Of a stretch of 10,468 nucleotides of DNA, positions 1 to 7,400 are shown one piece after another (position 1 is the stretch's first letter; the number at the start of each line of letters is the position of its first letter). This stretch comes from Bacillota bacterium. GTDB taxonomy: Bacteria > Bacillota > Clostridia > Acetivibrionales > DTU013. Location of the stretch: contig JAEZJL010000265.1 in the NCBI GenBank assembly GCA_023415815.1, forward strand, positions 1 through 10,468. Reading direction: 5' to 3'. A program made the position numbers and the translations under genes. The notes under the pieces were generated by a model, which saw only the letters and a program-made list of their open reading frames with translations, was not told the origin of the DNA and did no database searches.

Positions 1-936
1 CTGCGCGACAGAGGAGTCGCGATGATCTACATATCCCACAAAATGGAGGAAATTTTATATATTTCGGACGAAGTCACCATTATGCGCGACGGCCAGTGGA
101 TCGCTACGAAATATGCCAGGGATCTGACCACGGATGAAATCATCAAGCTCATGGTCGGACGCGATCTCACAAGCCGGTTCCCCGCCAAAACCAACTGTCC
201 CGGCGATGTTATCATGGAGGTAAGGAATCTGACAGGCAAGTACATGCCCACCTGCATCGATGCGTGCTTTGCGCTGCGCAAGGGGGAAATACTGGGTGTA
301 GCAGGGCTTATAGGCTCCCGGCGCACGGAGCTGCTGGAGACGATATTCGGGACCGCCCACCGCAAGGAAGGAGAGATCCTTCTCCACGGGAAAAAAGTAT
401 ATAATAAGGATTCAAAAAAGGCCATAAAAAACGGTTTCGCACTGCTTACGGAGGAGCGCCGGATGACCGGCATCTTCGGCGTCATGAGCGTGCTGTTCAA
501 TTCGGTTATTGCCAACATAGGAAGCTATGCCCGGTACGGTCTGCTCTCCAATAAGCGCATGAACAAGGATACGCAATGGGTCATCGAAGCCATGTCCGTA
601 AAAACCCCCGGTCAGAAAACACAAATCAAAGCCTTATCCGGCGGAAACCAGCAAAAGGTGATCATCGGACGCTGGCTGCTGACCGACCCTGAAATACTTC
701 TGCTGGATGAGCCCACCCGGGGCATCGACGTAGGAGCAAAATACGAAATATACCAGCTTATCATTGAGCTTGCCAATAAAAACAAGGGCATTGTAATGGT
801 TTCGTCGGAGATGCCCGAGCTTCTGGGAATATGCGACCGCATCCTGGTGATGAGCGGCGGACGGGTGGCAGGCATACTGGATATCAAAGACGCGACCCAG
901 GAGGAGATCATGCGCCTGGCTGCAAAATACATTTAA
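1..936 (+). CDS. mglA: Galactose/methylgalactoside ABC transporter ATP-binding protein, 3' part (MglA)
   Basis: This is the C-terminal 311 residues of a double-domain sugar ATPase that powers import through an MglC-type permease at the inner face of the membrane. The reading frame is open to base 1, and the ATG at 22 is internal: the residues before it belong to the end of nucleotide-binding domain 1, whose H-loop histidine (YISHK, residue 13) is visible. The second ATPase domain runs from about residue 70. It has a degenerate P-loop (GLIGSRRT, about 102-109), the signature LSGGNQQK (212-219), Walker B ILLLDEP (232-238) and the SSEMPELLG segment. The degenerate second P-loop is normal for this family. 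The stretch around KTPG..TQI and GRWLLT..EIL closely matches what I remember of E. coli MglA, which favours galactose-type sugars over ribose. The stop is 16 bp before mglC, so the two are co-transcribed. Substrate is inferred from family; the binding protein gene is outside the window. Confidence 0.93.
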   Translation: MRDRGVAMIYISHKMEEILYISDEVTIMRDGQWIATKYARDLTTDEIIKLMVGRDLTSRFPAKTNCPGDVIMEVRNLTGKYMPTCIDACFALRKGEILGVAGLIGSRRTELLETIFGTAHRKEGEILLHGKKVYNKDSKKAIKNGFALLTEERRMTGIFGVMSVLFNSVIANIGSYARYGLLSNKRMNKDTQWVIEAMSVKTPGQKTQIKALSGGNQQKVIIGRWLLTDPEILLLDEPTRGIDVGAKYEIYQLIIELANKNKGIVMVSSEMPELLGICDRILVMSGGRVAGILDIKDATQEEIMRLAAKYI

Positions 937-952
937 AATAAGGGGTACATCC

Positions 953-1984
953 ATGGAAAATCTAAAAATAAATTTCGACATAAAGGACATTGGCGAAAAG
1001 CTGCTGAATTACGCGTTATACATTATTCTAGGCATTATCATCGTGGTCATCGTGATCATCGAGCCCAGATTTTTATCCATGAGCAATTTCACAAAGATCC
1101 TGGTGCAGGCCTCCACCAGAGGCATTCTTGCGCTGGGCGTAGCGGGTCTGATCGTGCTGGCCGGAACCGACCTTTCCGTCGGGCGCATCGTCGGCCTGTG
1201 CGCCGCCGTATCCGCATCGCTGCTGCAGTCGGTCACCTATGCTTCGAGAATGTATAAGGGGATCACCGAGCCGCTTCCGCTCTGGATTCCATTGCTTTTG
1301 TCGATCGCGGTCGCCGTGATCTTCAGCGGGATAAACGGCTTCGGCGTTGCAAAGCTGAATCTCCATGCGTTTATTATCACGCTTGGCACTCAGCTCATCG
1401 CCTTCGGAGCGAACTGCATCTATATCGACAGCCAGAAGGGCGGAGCGCAGCCGCTGGCAAGTCTGGACGACCGCTATATAAAACTGGTGAACGGCTCGAT
1501 CAAAATAGGCTTTCTTGAAATTCCAAACCTGATATGTTTTCTGATCCTATGCTCCGTTATTATGTACATTGTCTGGAACAAGACGACCCTCGGTAAAAAC
1601 ATGTTTGCCATCGGAGGAAACCCCGAGGCCGCAGCCGTATCCGGAGTCAACATCACCAGAAACATCATGGGCGTCTATCTGATCGCCGGCGTGCTTTACG
1701 GCATCGCCTCCTTCCTCGAGGCCGGCCGCATCCAATCGGTAACCACAAGCACAGGGCTGAACTACGAGCTCGACGCGATCTCGGCATGCGTCATCGGCGG
1801 CGTATCCCTGGTGGGCGGCGTCGGCACCATACCGGGCGTGCTGATCGGCGTGGTTATTTTACAGGTCATCAACTACAGCTTATACTACCTGGGTGTCAAC
1901 GCCTACCTGCAGTACATCATCAAGGGCTTGATCATCATCCTGGCGGTATCGATAGACGTCAGAAAATATCTGGCGAAGAAATAG
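953..1984 (+). CDS. mglC: Galactose/methylgalactoside ABC transporter permease (MglC)
   Basis: This 343-residue polytopic membrane protein is a full-length member of the RbsC/AraH/MglC permease family. It forms the channel that passes sugar from the extracellular binding protein into the cell, driven by MglA. Hydrophobic segments begin at about residue 20 and recur to about 335, consistent with eight to ten membrane spans. Diagnostic stretches are LGVAGLIVLAGTDLSVGR (61-78), the cytoplasmic coupling segment FAIGGNPEAAAVSGVN (218-233), LEAGRI (255-260), and the C-terminal NYELDAISACVIGGVSLVGGVGT (270-292) leading to QYIIKG. These match MglC more closely than RbsC as I remember them. The start is supported by AAGGGG at 940-945, seven bases before the ATG. 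It follows mglA by 16 bp and is followed 39 bp later by a small membrane-protein gene, so the three form an operon. Confidence 0.93.
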   Translation: MENLKINFDIKDIGEKLLNYALYIILGIIIVVIVIIEPRFLSMSNFTKILVQASTRGILALGVAGLIVLAGTDLSVGRIVGLCAAVSASLLQSVTYASRMYKGITEPLPLWIPLLLSIAVAVIFSGINGFGVAKLNLHAFIITLGTQLIAFGANCIYIDSQKGGAQPLASLDDRYIKLVNGSIKIGFLEIPNLICFLILCSVIMYIVWNKTTLGKNMFAIGGNPEAAAVSGVNITRNIMGVYLIAGVLYGIASFLEAGRIQSVTTSTGLNYELDAISACVIGGVSLVGGVGTIPGVLIGVVILQVINYSLYYLGVNAYLQYIIKGLIIILAVSIDVRKYLAKK

Positions 1985-2023
1985 GTCGGAACATCCGCGC
2001 TATATGGGAAAGGAGGCTGTGTT

Positions 2024-2227
2024 ATGAACAAATTGCCCGGGGCGCAAAATTCCTCCGGCGATCCGGCCGGAGCCGAAAAGCCGGCCCCGCCTGCGCAGCC
2101 CAGGCCAACGGTCAGGGATCATCTGTATAAGAACATCCATATTTCCGTCAAAAGCCTGGATATTTTCATCAAAGTGGTGGTATGCCTGCTTGCCGTCCTA
2201 TTTATATATTCGGTGATAAAAAGGTAG
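2024..2227 (+). CDS. Small single-span membrane protein downstream of mglC
   Basis: A 67-residue protein of unknown function. A good AGGAGG at 2011-2016 sits seven bases before the ATG, and the gene begins 39 bp after the mglC stop, so it is very likely translated as the last gene of the sugar-transport operon. Residues 8-29 are rich in Pro, Ala and Gly and likely disordered. Residues 30-45 are a polar, basic and aromatic amphipathic stretch (VRDHLYKNIHISVKS), then one hydrophobic span covers about 46-64, ending in a short basic tail (KR). There is no signal-peptidase or lipobox motif. The disordered head and basic flank before the span make a cytoplasmic N-terminus plausible, though the terminal KR complicates a simple positive-inside reading. 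I cannot name a family. Position suggests an accessory or regulatory subunit of the transporter, by inference only. Confidence 0.8.
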   Translation: MNKLPGAQNSSGDPAGAEKPAPPAQPRPTVRDHLYKNIHISVKSLDIFIKVVVCLLAVLFIYSVIKR

Positions 2228-2281
2228 CATAAGCGCTCCTGCAGAGGTACGCTTCCCTCCCCTGATTTCGGACAGCTTGAA

Positions 2282-2301
2282 GCCTTGTTTCATCACAAGG
2301 C
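2282..2301 (+). terminator. Weak hairpin downstream of the mgl operon
   Basis: A 7-bp perfect inverted repeat (GCCTTGT at 2282-2288, ACAAGGC at 2295-2301) with a 6-nt loop lies 55 bp after the last gene of the operon. It is followed by ATTTATT, a poor U-tract. It could be a weak terminator or an RNA 3'-end structure; it could also be chance. Confidence 0.3.
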
Positions 2302-2387
2302 ATTTATTGACACATTCGGCGCACGTCCTGGATTTCATTTCCTTCTATCCCACACCAAGTAACAAATCCCGAAATGATTATTCAGGA

Positions 2388-2420
2388 TCCGGGCCTCTCA
2401 AAACCCCTGAGAGGCCCGGA
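2388..2420. terminator. 13-bp GC-rich hairpin between convergent transcription units
   Basis: A perfect 13-bp inverted repeat (left arm 2388-2400, right arm 2408-2420, core CCGGGCCTCTC/GAGAGGCCCGG) has a 7-nt loop. It lies 12 bp past the glycosyltransferase stop codon on the minus strand and 160 bp past the last mgl-operon gene on the plus strand. There is no clear U-tract on either side, so it is not a textbook intrinsic terminator. Its place between converging genes still makes a role in transcript ending or 3'-end protection the best guess. Confidence 0.55.
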
Positions 2421-2432
2421 AGCCGTATTGGG

Positions 2433-3677
2433 CTATATATCGCTGAGCGACAGCTTTCTGGTGTGCTCGATCTTTTTCCAGCTGGTGGTCTTTTTAAAGA
2501 GACATACGATATTGATAGGAAGCCAGCTGGCAATAAAGAACCATGAAGTCAGTATTCCCCCCAGCATTTTACGTATGCCCTTCCTTTCCATCATAACCGC
2601 AATTACGGCTATAATCACCGACATCAGATATGACCCTTCCATAGACATGAATAGCTCGAAAAAAATGTCCTTCTGCGGAAACAGACTATAGCTGATGTTG
2701 GAAATGGTCAGAGCTATAGTCAGCATTAGCGATGCAAAACTCAGTATCTGCATGTAAGGCGTAAGAAACAGCAATATCAGATCGGCGCTGGCCATACTTT
2801 TTCTGCTTACCGTATTCAGCGCCAGGGGCCCGGCATATGTACGAAAGCACTGCTGAATTCCTGTGGACCAGCGCATGCGCTGATCCCAGGATTGTTTTAA
2901 AGTAATGGGCTGCTCGTCATAAACGATGGCATTCTGCACCCAATGGACGGTTATCCCCTTCAGTGTGCACAGCGCGGTGAATTCAAGATCCTCGGTCATG
3001 GTCTTGGTATTCCAGCCGCCAAGCTGTCTGATCGTATCCGCGCTGACCATAAATCCTGTGCCGGTTATTATGGCGGACAGCCCCAGGATGCTTCTGGCAC
3101 GGTTGTACAGCCCGTTGACGCAATAATAATAGATCGAATGGCAGGAGGCGATGACGGAATCCCTGGGATTTTTGCTGTCCTTATAGCCCTGGGCAACCCT
3201 GGCTCCCGCGCAGAGAGCGTCGTTCATGGCCTTCAGGAAATTGGGCCCGACCAGATTGTCCGCGTCAAAAATGCAGAACGCGTCAAAATGATCTTTTTTC
3301 TTGAATATATAATCAAACGCAAAAGCTAACACCTGACCCTTTGATTTTACCTTTTCAGTACAATCCAGAATGGTGGCTCCGGCTTTTTGTGCTACTTCTC
3401 CGGTATTGTCGGTACAGTTGTTCGGTATGACGATGATCTCGAAAAGCTCCGACGGGTAATCCTGCTCCTTCAGGCTCTGTACCAGATTCCCAATAACCTC
3501 GGCCTCATTCCTCGCGGCGATGATAGCCGCAAATCTGTGCTTGCGGCCGGCTTCACCGTACGGCACGGATTTTTTAATAAATGCAAAGACGGATGTAATA
3601 AGATAATAAGCTGCGTACAAAACAAAAACAAAACTGAAAAGCCATAAAATTTTAGTCAAAACCGATATAAAATTCAT
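2433..3677 (-). CDS. Membrane-bound processive family 2 glycosyltransferase
   Basis: A 414-residue glycosyltransferase of the GT2 cellulose/hyaluronan/poly-GlcNAc synthase type, expected to move sugar from a nucleotide-sugar donor to a growing polymer or lipid-linked glycan on the cytoplasmic face of the membrane. One N-terminal span (about 8-33) precedes a GT-A catalytic domain (about 48-290) with AARNE (54-58), the DAD metal/UDP site (138-140), TED carrying the likely catalytic Asp (228-230) and QRMRW (266-270), the Q/RxxRW signature of processive enzymes. Three hydrophobic segments follow at about 299-325, 349-365 and 374-395. All key residues are present. I chose the ATG at 3677 because AAGGGAG (3686-3692) lies eight bases upstream; an in-frame ATG at 3716 would add 13 residues but has no such site. 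There is no PilZ domain or partner gene nearby, so the polymer is unknown. Confidence 0.88.
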   Translation of the reverse strand: MNFISVLTKILWLFSFVFVLYAAYYLITSVFAFIKKSVPYGEAGRKHRFAAIIAARNEAEVIGNLVQSLKEQDYPSELFEIIVIPNNCTDNTGEVAQKAGATILDCTEKVKSKGQVLAFAFDYIFKKKDHFDAFCIFDADNLVGPNFLKAMNDALCAGARVAQGYKDSKNPRDSVIASCHSIYYYCVNGLYNRARSILGLSAIITGTGFMVSADTIRQLGGWNTKTMTEDLEFTALCTLKGITVHWVQNAIVYDEQPITLKQSWDQRMRWSTGIQQCFRTYAGPLALNTVSRKSMASADLILLFLTPYMQILSFASLMLTIALTISNISYSLFPQKDIFFELFMSMEGSYLMSVIIAVIAVMMERKGIRKMLGGILTSWFFIASWLPINIVCLFKKTTSWKKIEHTRKLSLSDI

Positions 3678-3685
3678 TATTATAT

Positions 3686-3692
3686 CTCCCTT
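3686..3692 (-). promoter_or_regulatory. Ribosome binding site that decides the GT2 start
   Basis: Read on the minus strand this is AAGGGAG, eight bases before the ATG at 3677. It lies inside the extra 13 codons that the upstream in-frame ATG (3716) would add, so it favours the shorter protein. Confidence 0.75.
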
Positions 3693-3734
3693 GATAGTAC
3701 TATACCAAATGAACATAATATAAACAAGTTTAAC

Positions 3735-3763
3735 TATATAGGTTTACCCGTCAAGTAATTCAA
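3735..3763 (-). promoter_or_regulatory. Probable sigma-A promoter for the GT2 gene
   Basis: Minus strand: TTGAAT (3763-3758), a 17-bp spacer, then TATATA (3740-3735). Transcription would begin near 3728, leaving a leader of about 50 nt with the AAGGGAG site near its end. A second fit (TTGTTT, 17 bp, TATAGT) lies downstream but would put the start almost on the ribosome binding site, so it is less attractive. Confidence 0.55.
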
Positions 3764-3803
3764 TCCTTTAACAATAAGGAGGATAACGACATAAATTATA
3801 TAT

Positions 3804-3858
3804 CATTAGAAGGGTAATGAATATATTTGCTATTCCAATTTTTACATTCAAAGGGTAA
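3804..3858 (+). repeat. Spaced direct repeat CATTnnAAGGGTAA, possible operator
   Basis: Two copies of CATTnnAAGGGTAA lie at 3804-3817 and 3845-3858, exactly 41 bp apart (about four helical turns). Each carries some dyad symmetry: CATTA/TAATG around the first, ACATT/AATGT around the second. The second copy overlaps the promoter proposed for the nitroreductase gene, covering the end of its -35 box and much of its spacer, where a repressor would block transcription. No regulator gene is in the window, and the AT-rich background makes chance matches possible. Confidence 0.35.
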
Positions 3859-3869
3859 AATGTTATCAT
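3841..3869 (+). promoter_or_regulatory. Probable sigma-A promoter for the nitroreductase gene
   Basis: TTTACA (3841-3846), a 17-bp spacer and TATCAT (3864-3869) lie 37 bp upstream of the ATG at 3907. Transcription would begin near 3876, giving a leader of about 30 nt that includes the AGGAGG at 3895-3900. Spacing is ideal and both hexamers are close to consensus. Confidence 0.55.
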
Positions 3870-3906
3870 AATTTCCTTTTTTACATGAATATATAGGAGG
3901 TCGGAA

Positions 3907-4401
3907 ATGGACGCGATACAAGCTATCAAATCAAGGGTAAGCATCCGAAAATACAAGAATATCCCCGTTCCGGAAGAGATACTGACAGAAATCGTGGACT
4001 GCGGCCGGACAGCCCCGACAGGGTATAACCATCAGCCGTGGGTATTTGTCGTGATAACGGATCAAGTCCTGCGGAACAAGATCTCTCAGGCAGCCACCTA
4101 TGGAAAGTTTATTACCGATGCGGGGGCGTGTATCGCCGTATTCTGCAACAAAACCAAGGAAACGATCCTTGAGGATGCCTGCGCCGCCACCGAGAACATA
4201 ATTATTGCCGCTCAGTCGTACGGCCTTGGAACCTGCTGGGTCAACTCCTATAAAAAATCGCATTCCGAAGAGATCAAGCAAATGCTTGACTGCCCCCCGG
4301 AATATGAATTGATTACGCTTATTGCCATAGGATACCCGGATGAAGCCAAGAAGACTCCGAAGAAATCACTGGACGAGGTCTTGAGATGGAATAGGTTTTA
4401 A
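3907..4401 (+). CDS. Nitroreductase-family FMN-dependent oxidoreductase
   Basis: A 164-residue soluble flavoprotein of the nitroreductase superfamily, expected to bind FMN as a homodimer and use NAD(P)H to reduce nitro-aromatic, quinone or similar substrates. The N-terminus has the FMN-phosphate motif SRVSIRKY (9-16). Next come RTAPTGYNHQPW (34-45), the typical 'AP(S/T)..N.QPW' cofactor segment, GLGTCWVN (106-113) and the C-terminal IAIGYP (139-144). It belongs to the shorter class (about 160-190 residues), lacking the long insertions of NfsA or NfsB. The start is firm: AGGAGG (3895-3900) is six bases before the ATG. It appears to be a single-gene unit, with its own promoter upstream and a strong terminator immediately downstream. 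The true substrate cannot be read from the sequence. Confidence 0.9.
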   Translation: MDAIQAIKSRVSIRKYKNIPVPEEILTEIVDCGRTAPTGYNHQPWVFVVITDQVLRNKISQAATYGKFITDAGACIAVFCNKTKETILEDACAATENIIIAAQSYGLGTCWVNSYKKSHSEEIKQMLDCPPEYELITLIAIGYPDEAKKTPKKSLDEVLRWNRF

Positions 4402-4413
4402 TACGCAAATTTC

Positions 4414-4474
4414 AAAAAAAGCGGCAAGCGGCTCCGGAAGATATCTCCCGGAGCCGCTTGTCCTTTTATTTTTT
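4414..4474. terminator. Bidirectional intrinsic terminator
   Basis: A perfect 13-bp GC-rich stem (CAAGCGGCTCCGG at 4425-4437 pairing with 4448-4460) has a 10-nt loop that is itself largely palindromic (AGATATCT). On the plus strand it is followed by TCCTTTTATTTTTTAT, a good U-tract for the nitroreductase gene. On the minus strand a run of seven U (from 4420-4414) follows the stem after four bases, serving the giant surface-protein gene whose stop is at 4475-4473. Confidence 0.85.
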
Positions 4475-7400
4475 ATCTGGAAAGCAGGCCGTATAACACC
4501 TGTACTGCTTCCGCTCTTGTGGAGGTTGCTTTTGGATTCAGGCTTCCCTTATCTCCCGAAACAACTCCGGTTTCTACAAACAGCTTCATGGCCTCATTCG
4601 CATGGCTGGCAATTTGCGCTGCGTCGTTGAAATCCTTAAGGCTCTTGCCGCTTGCGCCTGCCGGCAGCTCGCCCAGCTTGTCCAATGCGCGGTACAGGAT
4701 GGTAAACATGTCCTCACGGCTGATGGTAGCTTCAGGCGCATATTTGTTCTGTCCCATACCGGATATCAGTCCAAGGCGCTTGGCAGTCCCCAGGTATTTG
4801 GTATAGTACCTGCTGCCCGCATCCGCAAAGTTGTCGGTTACTGTTGCATCAGCCTCGATGCCATAGGCCTTCATCACCATGATAAGGAAATCGGCACGGA
4901 GCACGTTGCTTGCAGGCGCGAACCTGCCGCCTTCACCGCTGACGATGCCTCTCGCCGACATGAAGCCTACAGCCTTGTTATACCAGGCATTTGCCGCAAC
5001 ATCGGTGAAGTTGACTTCATTGTATCCGATGACGTATTGCGAGAAGTGCGGCGTCCTGAAGTTTACTGTTCCCGTTGCAGGATTGTATTCTCCCCTGACG
5101 GGCACCAGGTTTCCAGTGCCGTCGATGTAGTAAACGACAATAGAATTCTCCTTCTCGCCGGGCTTTAAGGTATAAGGTATGCTGACCTCGGCATCTCCGC
5201 CGCCAAAGTCGGATATCCGGGTATTGCCTGCCTTGACGGAGAATTCGAATACCGGTCTGTCGCCAACCTCCGCCTGAACCTCGGGCGCCAGCGCGCCAGC
5301 CTCGACCCTGGTGATGCCGATGGAGATATTTCCGGCATTTGCCGCACCGCTGATGGTTTCTACCGCCTTAGCGTTAAAGGTTATTGTTCCGATTCCGGTG
5401 GCCACGTTCAAGTCTGATTTTGAAGTATCCGCCAGCTGCTTGAAGGCATCCCTCGGAATTTCGACTTCAACCGCTTTCGCACTTGCAGCTGATTCCACTT
5501 TGATCTCAACCACTGCTTTTTGCCCGGAAGCTTCGGCCTCCTTCGCTTTGTCAGCCAGGGTCTTTAAGGCGCCTGCCTCGACCTTTGCGGCAGCTTTGCC
5601 TGTTGCCGGGTCCGTCGTTGCCTTTACCGAAGCGGATACCGTCGTGGTATTGCCGTCCTTCGTTGTTTTAGACTCCGATGTAGCCTGAGTTGAAGGTGCA
5701 GGCGTCACACTGCCTCCGCCACTGCTTCCACCGGTGTAAGTGAAATCAGCTTTTATGACGGTGTCTTTGTCGGACATGGTAAATACTGTTGTCGCACTGG
5801 TTTTGTCGATAAATATACCGCCGCCGCTGGTTGTCCAGCCGCTGAAGGTATAGTTCGAGCCCGCAGCAGCCGCGATACTTATGACGTCACCGTATGCATA
5901 GCTTCCGCTTGCGCCCGCTTTTATGGTTCCCCCGGCGCCTGCGGTAATGGTTAATGAGAATTTCTTATCTTTAAGCGTATCCAAAAGCGTCATATACTGA
6001 TTCAATTGTTCTGCCTTTTTCACAAGCAGCTTTTGGGCGTCTGTCAGCGCCGTATACGTGTCGTAAATCGCCTTGACCGTACCGTAATCCTTCATACTCA
6101 GATGAGCGGCGTCCGGCAGGTATCCCATGCGGATGTCGACAGCCGCGGGCTCCATTGCCTCCAAACGGGTAACGCGGGAAGCCGTCAGCGAAGCTCTCTG
6201 CTCCGGCGTAAGCGCATTCACAAGATCACGCATGCGCTTGATATAGATGGCGTCGGAAAGCGTTGAGCCGCCGCCTTTGTTCTCGGCGGAGCGGGCTCCG
6301 TCGAAGCGCTGTCCCACGAGGTTGTTTGAGCCGGTCCTGGACAGATAGTTCAGCAGTCCGTTCACCGTGCTTGCTTTTTCAGCGTCCGTCATCAACGAAG
6401 GGAAGGTGAGCGGGTCCTTGATGGAGAAATTGACCCATGCAATGCCCACGTTCTGTTTCGGATTCGTCGCTTCAGCCATCTTTATCCCCAGGCTTTTGAT
6501 AACCGGGTCGTCAAATGCGTAGTACCATTCCCTGTCAGGCTGGTAGCCGATTTGATAAATGACATCGTTGTTCGGATAGTAGTCCGCAAAAAGCTTGAAT
6601 TCACGGGCAAACCCCATAACGGCGCCGTCGGCTACGTCAGGCTCGTCATATACGCCGCCCGATTCGCCGTCGATCGAGCCGAAGCTCTGGCTGTCGTCGC
6701 AGAAGATGAGCTTTTCACCGGAGCCGTTCCCTCCGCGGTAGGTGGTCGGCAGCCAGGTTGCTGCATAATGCTTCAGGACCAGCTGCATGCCGGGACCCCA
6801 GGTAGTATACAGATGCTCGTTCCAGTCTTTTGCTGTCTCGTCGGTTACCGGGATTCCGGAATCCTCATCTACGCCCCAGTACCACTCGACGTCAACGGCA
6901 AAGCCCTTCACGCATTTGTGGTCTTTGACGTTGAACACGTCATAGTAAACGTCCATGAGCGTTTTCATGTCGGCGAAGGCAGACTCGACCTGCAGGTATA
7001 CATAAATGTTGTGCTCGTCGAAATAGTCGAGGTATACCTCCTGCTCCAGCTGATTTGCGGCTTTCTTCCTGAAGAAGATATTCTCGTTCAGCCATTCCGC
7101 TTCCGTCTTCCCCATATACTTGCCGTCGGCATCCTTGATATCGTCGAAATTCCTGTCGATACGGCAGGAGCCCGCCGGCCCGTCCCCGCCTCCAAGCATT
7201 CCGGTGATCCATATATAGGTAGACTGGGTGTTCGGGAAGTAGCTCTGCATCGTATTGTCAATAAACTGCCAGTTTTCAGTTGTCAGGTTCGTCCCGTAGC
7301 TGGTGCAGCGGGTGCCTGCGAACTTGATGTTGGAAGGTACGATGTCATTTTTTCCTTCCGCTTTTTTGAGCACTTCATAATTCGTTACGATTGACTTCTG

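Noticed and set aside
27..518. 163-residue open frame on the minus strand
   Set aside because: Antisense to the conserved mglA ATPase domain.
1786..2130. 114-residue frame overlapping the end of mglC and the start of the small membrane protein
   Set aside because: Arg/His-rich out-of-frame translation of mglC with no plausible start signal.
2277..2691. Two open frames on the plus strand between the mgl operon and GT2
   Set aside because: Both run into the antisense of the GT2 C-terminus, lack good ribosome binding sites and show no domain.
3678..3716. N-terminal extension of GT2 from the ATG at 3716
   Set aside because: The better ribosome binding site (3686-3692) lies within this extension and serves the ATG at 3677.
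3768..3956. 62-residue hydrophobic open frame on the minus strand
   Set aside because: It overlaps the nitroreductase start antisense and the divergent promoter region; hydrophobicity follows from AT-rich sequence and there is no AGGAGG-like site.
4602..5168. 188-residue open frame on the plus strand
   Set aside because: Antisense to the SLH and stalk coding region, which has clear domain content in the minus frame; the plus frame shows none.
6552..7394. 280-residue open frame on the plus strand
   Set aside because: It lies fully antisense to the barrel domain of the surface protein; a shorter similar frame recurs antisense to the other copy, as expected from the duplication. No ribosome binding site or recognisable domain.
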